Shown here one piece after another: positions 1-11,037 of a DNA stretch of 64,000 nt; the first letter of the stretch is position 1; every line of letters begins with the position of its first letter. A program made the translations under genes and the position numbers. The stretch is taken from positions 744,001 through 808,000 of the forward strand of contig JACDTU010000015.1 in the NCBI GenBank assembly GCA_022376465.1, written 5' to 3'. The stretch comes from Cubamyces lactineus (lineage: Eukaryota > Basidiomycota > Agaricomycetes > Polyporales > Polyporaceae). Under the pieces are notes generated by a model. That model was given only the letters and a program-made list of their open reading frames with translations. It was not told the origin of the DNA and ran no database searches.

Positions 1-177
1 TCCGATCGCGAGATAGTCAATTCACGTTGTACATTCGAGACAATACATGACTGCTTCTGTACTGATACACTTTACCCCATAGATTCGTCGGAAGCCCTCA
101 TCAACCCTGTACAGTATACGTTGTCGGGGAACAAAGGAGACTTGTATTCGCCTTGAGTTGCGATTTATTGATGCGGT

Positions 178-517
178 TCACTTGCCACAGGAGCAAGCCT
201 TGCCCTCCTTCGCGCACTTGCATTCATCGGCGCCCTCGCATTGGCCGCACTGGGGGAAATGCACGTAAGTCAGTTCTACGGAGGAGGCTGGGTGATTGAA
301 GACAATACTGACGGAGCTGGCCTTGTTCACGCAGTTCTGGCAGTTGCACTTGCCCTTAGGGCATGCACAGCCGGTGCCAGAGGGGCCGCAGGCGCTGTAC
401 GGCGTACAATAGGGCACAAGCAGGCACAAGAGGGCGTTAGTACACGCTCGGCGGGTGTCAGGAGTGCATGGAATCGACTCACCCGCAAGAGTTCTGGCAG
501 GTGCAGGTGTCGACCAT
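178..517 (-). CDS. metallothionein-like cysteine-rich protein, 2 exons
   Basis: Small cysteine-rich protein, probably a cytosolic metal (Cu/Zn/Cd) chelator of the metallothionein kind. Exon 1 is 517-483 (MVDTCTCQNSC...). An 88-nt intron, 482-395 (GTGAGT...TACAG), leads to exon 2, 394-178; together they give 83 residues. About 15 Cys fall in two clusters, 9 near the N-terminus and 6 at the C-terminus, many as C-X-C or C-X2-C; there are few aromatics and Lys/Gly fills the gaps. A Cys-free linker of 27 residues separates the clusters. It is bounded by GT and CCCCAG and is a multiple of three, so it could be a second, in-frame intron (81 or 63 nt). The start was chosen because the spliced frame then begins with a C-X-C motif. 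Metal preference cannot be read from the sequence. Confidence 0.75.
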
Positions 518-613
518 TGCTAGTATGTGACTTTGGGTGCAGTATGTGTGGTTGAGTGACTGGTTTGGTGGAGAGGGGGTGAAGTGGGGGCGAGGTACCT
601 GGAAGAGGGGTGA

Positions 614-620
614 ATATATA
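614..620 (-). promoter_or_regulatory. TATA box of the metallothionein-like gene
   Basis: A TATATAT run on the minus strand lies about 100 nt upstream of the ATG at 517, a usual distance for a strongly inducible fungal promoter. No metal-response element was identified. Confidence 0.45.
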
Positions 621-2001
621 GGTGCTGTGGCTGAGCTCGGGACATGACGTCGATGTGACGGTCCCGGGACATACTTGTGGTACGCCCCTGCGCGGGGCGA
701 ACGGGAGAGCGCCGGAAAGCAGCACCAGTGCTGCTTATGCGCATGCACCTGTGATCGGTACATGCGTGCAAGACCCTGTAAAGATAACACGTTCCTTTCC
801 TCCGCACAACCGACGTGCGCAGGGTGCTGCAGAAGCTGCCTGATATGGTTGCGGATACCAGGGGCAAGGTTCAGCCGCAGGGTGCTTGTGAGATCCACCT
901 CTAGCCCAAGCTTCGACCTGAGATGTCGACCGTAGCCCGAGAAGAGCATCCATGCATGTGGCCGGAGTTCCTGGGCATTCAATCATGGCGTCGAACAAAG
1001 ATGGCGAGGTCAGAGAACGCATCACCCATGACTTCCCCCGCCAAACCGCCTGTCTTGCTCTCGGAACCTAGTCGTAAACAGTACCAAGCGTGAACCGTAC
1101 GACTGCGGTTAGCCAATGCCAAGCCGGTGCGACCGGGTCGATGTGCCCGGAATAGGATGAACTGAATTCCGTGGCATCGACAGCTAAGGTTTGGGGGCCG
1201 TCCAGACGCATCTGTCAGATTGTATTTGGACATCGACTTGACTCCTCCGTCTCTGCGGCATTTCGGCGGACAACAGAGGAATGCCTGGATGTGCTTCTGG
1301 CCCTGCCGAAAACTGAATTATGGATTTCATGCTTCCGGCCTGGGCAGCCGTGGTGTCTGCACGAACACGTTGAGATTAGCTGAACTTTGAAGAGGATAAG
1401 TTCCGAAGCATTTGTGGCATGAGAGACAATGTACGCAGACAGCATCCTTCCCATACTCTGTTGTCGGGACATCTATTGTGTAAGGGCCCTCCTCACTCAA
1501 ACCGTGCGTCAGAGACAAGTTGATATGCAGTCGGGAGCCTACCGAAAGCGCATTGCCATCATTATGCCTTCGCTGTGTATAGCCACGAGCCTTTTATATC
1601 TCTATAACATGACCCTTGTGCGATGAGCAAATTGAGGACTGCAGATGAGCTGGACATACCAGGTTACAGTAAATTGTTGAGTACATCGATATCCATGCAC
1701 CATTGCCAGTACCGCGAATAGCTGGAACCGGTCTCACGCCACCGACGCGTTTCTCTGTCACGTGGCCGCGAGTGTAATCCACGATATCTGCATGGATGCC
1801 GGCGTGCTGGGCGCGGACGAGTTTGAGAGACTGTCGCCAGCGCAGATATTCTGCAGGGATACGGGTGACCTATAGCGGTCCATGGAAAGGTAATATGCCT
1901 AGCAACTAAGAAGCGCTTCTGCACACCACTTTCCTGTAGCCTGGGGTAATGATGCGCAGTACAGAGCAGCTTGCCTCATTCCACCCACCACTCTTCACAT
2001 C
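621..2001. other. intergenic, no gene recognised
   Basis: Only short overlapping open frames occur on both strands. None has a recognisable domain or a convincing splice pattern. Divergent promoters of the metallothionein-like gene and the phosphoesterase probably lie here. Confidence 0.5.
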
Positions 2002-2976
2002 ATGACGGAACCAGTAGAAAGTATAGGCATCCAAATCCTAAGCGACCTTCACCTTGAATTCGAACGAGCATCTTCCAATGGAGGTCCTAACGACGAAGGC
2101 AATCTCTGCAAGTTCGACTTCCCTGCTCGCGCGGAGCACCTCGCGCTCCTGGGCGACATAGGGATGACCGTCGACGACCGCCTCTTTGCATGGCTCCACG
2201 CGCAGCTCGAACGCTTCAAGACGGTGTTTTTTGTCCCGGGGAACCATGAGCCCTACGGGACGTCGCTTGTTCGTGTCTAGGCGAGACGATTGCATCATGG
2301 GACGGTGCGCCATGAACGGGGACATGCTGTACTCGATGATGGCGCCACGCCCTGGCAACCTGCGTGTCAAGGAATAAAGCACTCACTCAAACGCTCTCCT
2401 TAGGATGAATCTAACGCCCGCTTGGCTCGATTCGCGGCCGAATGCACCAAGGGCGAGTCCACATCGCCCAAACGCGGTCAACACGTCCTGCTCAACCGCA
2501 CACGCTACGACCTCTCGCCCACGCTCACTGTGCTCGGGTGCACGCTCTGGGCGCGCCTCAACCCGGATGATCTCGACGTCCTCCGGTGGGGCGTGAACGA
2601 CTTCCGGAGGATCCAGGGCTTCGACCCCGACGCGTTCCAAGTCGCCCACGCGCGCGACGCTGCGTGGCTCGCCCAAGCCGTCGCGGACATCGCGCGGGGC
2701 GAGCCGCAGCGGCGGGTGGTGGTCATGACGCACCACGCGCCGACGGCCGAGGGGACGAGCGACCCGAAATACGCTGGGGGCCCGACGAGCTCGGCGTTCG
2801 CTACTGAGTTCGTGGGGAGTGAGATTTGGAGGGCGGGGGTGGTGAGGGTGTGGATGTTTGGCCATACGCATTGGTGTTGTGATTTTGTGAGGGAGGATGT
2901 GAGGGTGGTCAGTAATCAGAGAGGGTATAAGGACGGTGCACTGGGGTTTGTGCTGGATAAAGTGGTTGAGGTGTGA
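2002..2976 (+). CDS. calcineurin-like metallophosphoesterase, 2 exons
   Basis: Predicted metal-dependent phosphoesterase of unknown substrate. The five conserved blocks of the calcineurin-like superfamily are present in order: SDLHLEF (D-x-H), LLGDIG (GD), PGNHE (GNH), VVMTHHAP and FGHTHWC (GHTH). These residues would hold the two active-site metals. Exon 1 runs from ATG 2002 to about 2268 and exon 2 from 2404 to 2976, giving about 280 residues. The intron, 2269-2403, ends in CCTTAG. Its donor is weak (GTTCGT at 2269, or GTGTCT at 2275); both keep the frame, whereas unspliced reading stops at 2278. The start codon is the first ATG, shortly before the first metal motif. No signal peptide or membrane segment is seen, so it is probably cytosolic. 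The next gene converges on it, with 121 bp between the stop codons. Confidence 0.85.
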
Positions 2977-3097
2977 AGGAGAAGAGGGTGTGAGCAGGAA
3001 TTAGACGGTGCATATGGACGGGTATGAGATCTACAACGGCGTAGTACAATGTGGATACAGTAGGGACAGAAGGAACGAAAGAAAGGGCGAAAAGAGA

Positions 3098-6000
3098 TTA
3101 CTGCTCCGCTCGACTATGAGTCGCCTTCGAGCCCTCAGACTTTCTATGGTCGGCTACCAGCTTAGCGAACTTGGACACGAACTTCTCCCTCCTGGACCGC
3201 TTATCCCCTGCAGAATGTCCATCATGCCCATGCTTCTCAGCGTCGCCACCCTGGTGCCGGTCTTCGTGCTCGTGCTTATGCTTGTGCTTGTGCTTCCCCG
3301 CGTCGCGTTCGGGCGTCATAGTGAGGAAGTTGACGATGAGCGACCACAGGTTGTTCCCGCTCACGGCGTGCTCGTCCATCAGCACCGCCTGGTCCGCGAT
3401 CTTCGCCAGCCGCCGCGCCTCGTCGGTGTCGCGCCGCGACACGATACTGCTCGGGGGCGGGTTCTCGTCGGCATCGAGCGCCCACGCCCAAGGCCAGCTC
3501 CCCGACGCAGCCAGCCCCTCTTTCACGCCCTGCGCCGTGTCTGCCTTGACAGCGCGCGCCGAGCTGCTCTCTGCATGACCATCCTGGGAGGCAGCATGCA
3601 GCCCGTCTTTCTGCCCATGCTGCCCCCCCTCGCCGTGGTCCCCACTGCGCCCAGAGTTGAGGAACGTGTGCAGCTGCGCGATGTTGCGCATCGTGTCCCG
3701 CTTCGCGCGCTCGAGGTTCCGACGGCGCGCCTTCTCGATCGCCTTCGTCGCCTTCGCGAACTTGCGCCCGAACTTCGCCGCGCCGTCAAGATAGCGCCGC
3801 ACGGCGAGCTCAGAGACCTCGCCGACGAGCTCGGGCGGGAGCTGGAACGCGGTTAGCTCGGACTCGGGCTCGAGCGGGCGGACGACGCCTCGTGTTGAGA
3901 TGCGTTCTCGGATCATCGTGTCCTGTGCGGAGGCGTGAGTCTGGGGTGGGCACAAGCTTTCAGAAAATGTACTTACCAGGCCGTACTCGTATACGGCGGC
4001 TTCGCCGGCATACCGTGCGCCCTCGGGACCACTGGACTTCTCTCGGAACCGAGAACCACCGACATCTGTCGAGTTGGTAGAATCTCTGCTCTGTTTCTCC
4101 CCATCGGGTGTACGTGAAGAGCTTGAACCAGCGGTGGTGTGGTGTCTGCGGAGGAATCCGCTGGCAGCGCGCGTGACACTCGCGCTGAATGCTCTGCGAG
4201 CAGACCTGCGCTGTGACTGCTGCTGCTGCTGCGAACCCGCGAGGGACGCAGTGCGTCCGTGCGAGTGTGCGGCCGCGTCGGGTTGAGGGGACTGCGGCGC
4301 TGACACGTCGGAGCTCTGGGAGATTATCGACCTTTGCGCGGACGCGGGGGCGGAGTTGACGCCTCGGCTGGCTTCCCCTTCCTTCGGAGTCGCACTGAGG
4401 AAACCGCTTGGCATGCCCTCGGGGGAGACCGTCCGAGTCGCTTGTTCTAAGGTCTGGTGTATGCCACTGTTGCTACTGCTGGAGGGCGGGAGCATTCCGG
4501 TAATATACTTGATGAACGTCGCCATCGCCCGGAAACAGTACTTTCCTGGAGTCGTGAACGCGAACAGGACAGGGAGGGTATGTGCGGCATCTGCGTACAG
4601 AATGAATTACCAGCGACAGTAGCACAGTCGAGAAGACGTACCGTCGTAGACTTGCAGATGGACCTTAGCCGGGCCATAACGCTCTTCAATGCCGTTCAGC
4701 ACTGGATATAGCAACCTAGCCTCGGACTTCACAGGGTATTTGTCCGGATGCGCGGCTTTGTGTGCACTATCGCAACATCTTAAGCCCCTGAAGAATGGCG
4801 AGAATATGACGACGACACTTACAAGTATATAATCTCATCCCGGAGCACCTCTTTGTCGCTCGCGATCACCAGCATCGGTGGGAGACCCCCCAGGTACGAC
4901 ACCACGGGGCTCACGAGCGGGTGCGCGAGTAGATAGTTGGGCGCATACATGTGCACTTGCTCGTCGAGTGTAAGTGTCTCGCCCGCCTTCGTCGTACAAG
5001 TCACTCGCTGACTGCGCACTCCGTCGACGGGCAATGGGAGCGTGCCCACGGAGCCAAGATGCAGTGTGCGTCCAGAGTTGTGTTCTGGGAGCGGTAAGGT
5101 GTAGTCTGGTGTGGGGACGCGCGATGAGTTGTTGATGCCTTCGTGATGTGTCGCGGGTGGCCCGGGATGGGTAGTGGTCGAGAGAGCACCGTTCTGCGCT
5201 GCCTTGCGTTCGTCTTGGGACTTGGGCCGGATGGCGTCTCGTATACGGGAACGGAGACCCTGGTGCACCTCCGTGGTCAACTCGTCAGGCGGAGGCGGCC
5301 AGAGTGTGCTTGGTTTGTGGAACGACAAGCCGTACTGCGGTATGATGTCCTGGAGATAGCACAGCATGAGTCTCGCCGACCGTGCCGCATACATGCACGG
5401 CGCTGCTCACCGTGGCAGTGTTAAGATGGATACTTGGGAATGAATGTGTGAGGTCACACCAGGGCGAGATCAGGACGGCCCCGGAAGGTTGAGGTAGTCC
5501 TGAATCGCGAATGACTTGCATCAATGCTATACACAATCCACCTCCTGCAGAGTCTCCAGCTAGGATGATGTTAGAAGGCGACACTGGCGTGTGGAGCGCG
5601 CCTGGAGGTGGTCTGATCAAGTATAGATCTACAAACTGTTAGTAACTCGGCACGAATGAACGCCGTAACCGACTCACAAGCTGCTATGAAGTCTTGTATC
5701 GCGCAAGGGAACGGGTATTGAGGGGCAAGCCGGTAGTTGATGGCTGTATGCGCGTAAGGGCTCACCGACACGGCGTAGTCAGAGTGTCGGTACTCACTGA
5801 ATACTCGCCCATTGATCTTGCGTGCGAGCCTTTGCATGCAATACCTAGATAACGCCTGATCAACGAGACCCCGGCAATCTCACGTCTGTCAGACGCACGA
5901 ACCTTTCCTGGTCGATGCTACCGAAGTAATAGCCGCCTGTATATGGAACTTAAGTGAAGTCAATCAGGGACAGGCAACGCCTGCTAACCTCCGTGAGCAT

Positions 6001-6754
6001 AGAGAATGCAGCGCATCTGGTCCATCTCCGGCTGGTACGACGCGGGCATCTCTTGGCTTGGGTTACCAGCGTCGAAGGATGCTGGACCGTCGGTCGACAT
6101 CTCCCTTGCTTTCTGCCTCTTCTTAGCTTCCTGCCAATCCCTCTTCGCAACGATCCACTCGGCATCTACGCTACAATGCCGGCGCACTCAGCGGTCATAT
6201 TCACTAGATGCTTCCGCATACTGCTTGAACCGGAAAATACGCACCCTTTGACACCGCGGACTTGCCACCACTTCGTACCGCCGATGACCCGTTTGGTAAC
6301 TTCTTCGCCGCCGAGCGCCTTGATCAAATAGGTCGCAGCATCGTCGCAGCATGACATGGGCACGAGCAGTCGTACGACATGCACCCATGGCGGACTTGGG
6401 GTGCGCGTGTTGGAGAACGATTGCAATTCTTCGACAGTATGCCTAGAGCAGGGCGATATAGATTGACGTGAGGGACTTCATTGAGCGCATAGAGCCGCTT
6501 ACTTTGTCGCCGCCTCCATGAATGACTTGGGGAGATAGACCGTTGAATCGACCGGACCATGAATGTGGGCTGTATGCGCTACTCACTCTGATGATGTTGA
6601 ATGCTTCATCGTAGAGCAACTCCTCCTGCATCAACTTTGGCATGTGTTTCGCCTCTTGGTCCTTCCTGAGCCGATCGAAGTAGTGCTTCACCAGAACATC
6701 TAGGATGATAGGCCCGAGCTTGAACCCAGTCTGCCGAGTGAGAGAGTTAACCAT
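3098..6754 (-). CDS. alpha/beta hydrolase (HSL-type esterase/lipase) with long C-terminal tail, 12 exons
   Basis: Serine hydrolase of the alpha/beta-hydrolase fold-3 (hormone-sensitive-lipase-like) group, probably cleaving acyl esters. Exons: 6754-6587, 6525-6503, 6442-6245, 6170-5989, 5936-5903, 5844-5798, 5743-5678, 5628-5411, 5349-4823, 4766-4642, 4590-3977, 3922-3098. All phases agree and give 1,008 residues. Oxyanion motif HGGGYYF is at about 189-195, nucleophile GDSAGGG with Ser 266, acidic segment SDKEVLRDE near 476-484 (which acid is catalytic is unclear), and DDAAHTLP with His 533. About 90 low-complexity residues are inserted between the nucleophile and acid motifs. After the fold (about residue 565) comes a tail of some 440 residues: Ser/Gln-rich, then basic helical, then His/Lys-rich. 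Exon 2 is a 23-nt microexon. The donor after exon 5 is the weak GTTCGT. Starting at 4525 would lose the catalytic domain. Confidence 0.85.
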
Positions 6755-7476
6755 GTCGAGCTGCGACGCGCGCACGCGTCAGCAAGAGAGCGCGAAAACA
6801 CGCGTAAGGCGGATGGTGGTGGTATGTCGGAGAGCCGGTATTTATGAACGCTAACGTCAACGCGCTCGGCGTATCACGCGACGGCGGTGTAGTGGTGCAC
6901 CCGTCAGCAACATTGACCGGTAGCCGTCCGTAAACCCGATGATGCAAGTTGCAAGACAGACTAGACGTTGAAGCAGCGTATGCAATAGCAGGACTGGAAA
7001 CCGCAGCGATGTAAGCCTGAGGCGATATCGATGTTGTGAACGACGAGCAAAGTAGTTAGCCAGAGCGTCCGGAGGCATCATGGACGGTAGCGCCGTGAAG
7101 CGCCTGCTTTGTCGCGGTGCCTGACACCGGACAGGTCGCAGATCCTGCTGCGCTCGACTTGAATATGAACCTCGACGTCGGTCCTATGGTCTTTTCGCCT
7201 CCTCGCGATCTGCCCCTCATTCTTAGCGGCCTACTCATCGTCGATGGCAGCGCCCAGGCAGGAAAATCCCGCGATGAAGTCACCATCAGCGGCCGCGGCA
7301 CGTTTGATGTCCAAGTGACCTGGGGCTCAAGCTCAGAAGCCTGTCGGCAGAACCAGAAGCTTGAGCGAGCAACGTGCTCCGACTGACAAGCCACGACCGC
7401 TGCCCCTCTTTGCGCTCCTCTCCCATCGCGCTCGGCGACGCCCTCGTCCTTCAGGTCGACCACGAGCTCCCCCGCG
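6755..7476. other. intergenic, divergent promoter region
   Basis: The region lies between the 5' ends of the hydrolase (-) and the PalI-like gene (+). A frame at about 7165-7386 (+) reads open for some 70 codons but has no recognisable motif and is not called. The last 90 bp before 7477 are pyrimidine-rich, as in many fungal 5' leaders. Confidence 0.4.
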
Positions 7477-8253
7477 ATGGCCATGTCCCTCTGTTGCCTC
7501 CGCCGTTCCCGCGATAGCGACTCTCAGGATTCTGATGGGCCAAAGCCGCGACGTCGCCCCCGCCCCCTCGCACGGCACCTTGGCATCTCGCTCGCAACGT
7601 CCGCCGTCCTCCTCGCGTCCTTCATTTTGTTCCTCCTCGTCGGTCTTTCCCTGCCCATAATTAAGAGCATATACCTCTTCACGATCCAGTTCGCGACCAA
7701 CCCCAACCTTCCCACCACCTCCATCGCGACCCGCCTCCGTCTCGGCGTATGGGGTATATGCGCGTTCAGCACCTTTGATTCCCCGGATGACATGGAGTGT
7801 TTTGGACCCATGCTCGGATACACCATCCCCGAGCAGATCCTCGACCTCACCGGATACCCCGCACTCGTCCAGGACGTCGGCAAGGGCGTGACCGTCCTGC
7901 TCGTCCTGCACCTTGTCGCCGCCGGTCTCGCGTTCGTGGGAGTGTTCACATCGCTCTTCCTCGAATCCCACACCATGTGCATCATCTCGCTTCTCGGCAC
8001 GATCTTCACACTCATCGTCGGCCTCGTCGTGTTTGGCGTCGATCTCGCGCTCATACTGGTCGGCAAGGATCGCATAGGGCCCCTCACCGAGTTCAACTAC
8101 GTCGCGAACTGGGGCCCTGCGCTGTGGATGGTCCTCACGGGCGTCGTGCTCAGTTTTGTGGGGATGATCCTCATGAGCATCGTGGTATGCGAGTGTTGCG
8201 GGGTGGGAAGGAAGCACCGGGGACGTCATCATCACCGACAGGAGAAGTGTTGA
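7477..8253 (+). CDS. PalI/RIM9-SUR7 family four-helix membrane protein
   Basis: Single-exon gene of 258 residues with the topology of the fungal SUR7/PalI family: a basic cytosolic N-terminus, TM1 about 36-60, an extracellular loop, TM2 about 136-160, TM3 about 167-195, TM4 about 212-238 and a basic, His-rich tail. The first loop carries the W-G-x-C signature (VWGIC at 91-95) followed by a second Cys at 108, typical of claudin-like SUR7/PalI proteins. Members act at the plasma membrane, as the Rim9/PalI helper in alkaline-pH sensing or in eisosome-like domains. Which role applies here cannot be decided. ATG 7477 was chosen as the first Met; Met 3 is an alternative. Long antisense frames over this gene are composition artefacts. 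Confidence 0.8.
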   Translation: MAMSLCCLRRSRDSDSQDSDGPKPRRRPRPLARHLGISLATSAVLLASFILFLLVGLSLPIIKSIYLFTIQFATNPNLPTTSIATRLRLGVWGICAFSTFDSPDDMECFGPMLGYTIPEQILDLTGYPALVQDVGKGVTVLLVLHLVAAGLAFVGVFTSLFLESHTMCIISLLGTIFTLIVGLVVFGVDLALILVGKDRIGPLTEFNYVANWGPALWMVLTGVVLSFVGMILMSIVVCECCGVGRKHRGRHHHRQEKC

Positions 8254-9369
8254 ATTTGAAGTTATTTGCAAAGTGCCGTGTAAGTCCGAGGCTCTGCTCG
8301 ATGCCGCGACATCTCCGGGCTCACCTCATGAAGAGTTCTTTGATGACAGAGCCTTATTGTAATGTTTACGACCTGTTACGACCCGTCATGACTGTCTGCG
8401 TGTATCTCGTAGCTATGATTATTGCATGTTTCACTGGACGCACAAGCAAAGAAAGACGCGCATCCTTCATCAAGTCGTGCGCGTTGTAACATCAGGGCGG
8501 CAGATCGAGCCTGAAAGCATGTCATTGTACTACCCTGGCTACCAAACCAACGATCCGGGAGCGGCTGCTCTCACCTCCCGCTTGAAGTTATCAGGTCTAT
8601 TCGCATACGCAGATTCAATGCCCCATATCCCTAGCCAGCTTAGTAGCTGCAGCTAAGGGTGCTAACACTAGTCCTTGGAGTCGTGTACCCGGATTTTGTG
8701 AATGTTATACTTGTGCCAGTGTGCTGCGAGCGCGCGGCGTTCAGTAGAAGCGGGCGCTAAAGAGAAAACTGCATCGTCTTCCCGTCGTCGTCTAACAATC
8801 ATGAACTCGACCTCATCGACGTCTGAAACTATAGCCTGTGCCACACCCAAGCCTCGATTTACGCTCATATGCTTGCTGTGCTGTATGTGCGAAGTGAGCG
8901 GACCAACGTCCAACTAGCGGGTAAATTGAGAGCCGTTTACTCGAAGAGTGGCAGGCCTGGCAGGGGGAGCCGATAAAGGCCGGTACGTTTGCACAATTTC
9001 TCATCCAATTACATGCTCACGAAATGAATGTCCTAAAGACCTCGCCGCCATGCTGAAAAGGGCGGTGTCGACGCTCAAGACGCGCCTCAGGTCGTGTGGT
9101 GTGCTGTCACTAGGTCCTACACTCAGCCGCAAGTTCCACCGGACGCATCAATTTATACAGCGACACAAGGAATACACCCTTCGTACACTAGCACGGCACC
9201 ACACGATGGACGCCATGCGAGAAGATGTACACTTGGCTTTATCCTGCGAACCACTACAAATCCACCGCGTCGCGTGCCCGCTACCACGGTTACTCATGCA
9301 AATGACTAGTATGGCGCCACTGCAAGGCAAGGGTGAGTGAGTGAATGATGCTCGTATGTTCTGGTATGG
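8254..9369. other. intergenic, nothing recognised
   Basis: Short unsupported open frames only. No domain, tRNA, LTR or tandem repeat was seen. Confidence 0.45.
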
Positions 9370-10080
9370 CATCACCGTACTCGTTGCGATCATTGTTTCG
9401 TATGCGCCTCTTGCTCGTGCATTCGAGCAAGCTGTGCATTCGTTTGTTGGGTGGTGTCCTCGGGGCTGGGTAGCCGGGGAAGGCCTGGGGATTGTTTGTT
9501 AATGGATGAAGGGAGAAGTAGGTGAGCGAGACTGCTGGATGGGCGGTGACATGGACGCTCACGTGAAGTTCCGTTATGCTGAATGGGACTCCACGTTGCT
9601 GGCCTCAGGCTGAGGCTCGGCAGGAATCTCTATATTCTTTCTGCGACACGGCATGGGGTGTGAGGTGAGTGGCGAAAAGCTTCTAGTGAATGGCTCTCAC
9701 CGTTCCCGCTTCGTTTTCAGGGATTCGGGGGAATGTTGGGCCCGTAGCATGCGCTTGTTGTTGTGTCGAGGTGAGGCTTGGAGGTCGTATGCGCGTCATG
9801 CTCGCGCATTCGAGCAAGTTGTGCATTGGTTTGCGGGGTAGGACGTGTTGAATCAGGGCGAGGTAGCATGAGAGGGTGTGAAGATCATGCGCTTTTGCTG
9901 AAGGCGACGCTGGTTTATATATGCTGCCGGACAGGCAGTGTATCCGGTTGCTCACCTTTGTGCTTGGGGCTCCAGTTGCAAGCCTGAAGTCGCCAAAGGC
10001 GTTGGCATCTTTCCTGACAAACAAACGTGTACGAAATTTGAGGTGAGTGGCAAAGATCTTTGCGTGACGTTTCTTACCAT
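9370..10080 (-). pseudogene. two decayed fragments related to the 19.9-21.7 kb gene
   Basis: On the minus strand, segments around 9447-9405 and 9835-9781 both encode a TNAQLARM-type peptide. The same peptide type (TNARLAHM) is encoded at 20660-20631 in the intact gene downstream. The two fragments are more than 85% alike over about 30 nt, but are followed by stops within 10-30 codons. No complete splice model could be built, so they are read as broken duplicates of the same gene family. They could still be parts of a gene with exons I failed to find. Confidence 0.35.
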
Positions 10081-11037
10081 GTCCATTGTCCCATTCGCAG
10101 GACGAGCCTCGTGAAGATGCATAGTCTGCGTGGTGTTCCCGAATCAGCAGATGCAAGGCCCATGACTGAAGACTCATTCACTCGTCTTCAGAGCTATTGC
10201 CAGGAACCTGCGACACCGCCCTGGGGCTCACCTAGGTCTTGTTCTGTTCTGGCGACGCTCATTGCCTTAGCTCTCGTGTCGGAAACGGCTGGTTCCTCCT
10301 ACCTTGCACCTCGGACCGCATGACAATAGCAAAGGATCTTTGACTGGTAGTTCGTTTGCTAGGCTCTTCCCCCTTTCCCCTTTGCTTTGAATGCGGCCAA
10401 AGCTGATCTGCTGGCGATGCGGCTACGGCTAGACACGCTCGCACTGACTGGCGACTGTGCAGCTGGGACGACTGGTCAGTATGCTACATGACGATGGTGA
10501 CTACGGCGCTGCTCTTACGCTGGGATGGCCTTTGGATGAATACATGAGCTCCAAAACAATCTGGACGTCTCTTCTGGACTGCTTCGATGCTATCTCTCTG
10601 CGCGCAGGTATACGCCAGGAAACAGGCGAGCAACTGGGACGTTAGCCACTGCCTGCCAGACTGGACCGCGCCGACGCACCACACAGCCTGGCGAGCACCA
10701 GCATGAAGTATAGCGCGAGTCGGCCTGTGCAGTGCTTTATCATTCATGATTACCTCCGGCTGGTGGGACAGTGTAGGTATACTGTGGTTTGAAGAAGTCA
10801 AGGTGGTGGCTACGGTCGGGCATGCGCGCTTCGCCGTCCCGGGCTTCCCACGACTGAAATGTTGAACCGACGTTGACCACGTCTTGACCCTGCCACCCTC
10901 ACACCGAACGCCATATACTGCAGAGACGGACGCGATACATTTCACAATGACAACAGACACTATACACTAAGAATACACGGAATCCAAACACCGTATCGTC
11001 CCACGGACAAGGGGCATTCGAAACAACCTCCTCTCCT
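10081..11037. other. intergenic, nothing recognised
   Basis: No supported gene. It includes the 3' flank of the SAP-domain gene. Confidence 0.4.

Noticed and set aside
2383..2871. 162-residue minus-strand frame
   Set aside because: Antisense shadow of the metallophosphoesterase exon 2, rich in Arg/Pro/His; no family features.
3008..3856. 282-residue plus-strand frame
   Set aside because: Antisense of the hydrolase tail, with Val/Leu/Arg-rich repetitive content and no domain.
3098..4525. Stand-alone 475-residue gene on the minus strand
   Set aside because: Its beginning is preceded in frame, across a 51-nt intron, by the DDAAHTLP catalytic segment of the hydrolase, and a 54-nt intron (3923-3976) lies inside it. 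It is the last part of the larger gene.
7333..8271. 312-residue open frame antisense to the PalI-like gene
   Set aside because: Low-complexity Glu/Asp/Arg/Gly composition is the mirror of a GC-rich coding strand; no motif. The plus strand has clear membrane topology.
10484..10960. 158-residue minus-strand frame
   Set aside because: No motif, no splice context, ordinary composition of noncoding DNA. Left as unsupported.
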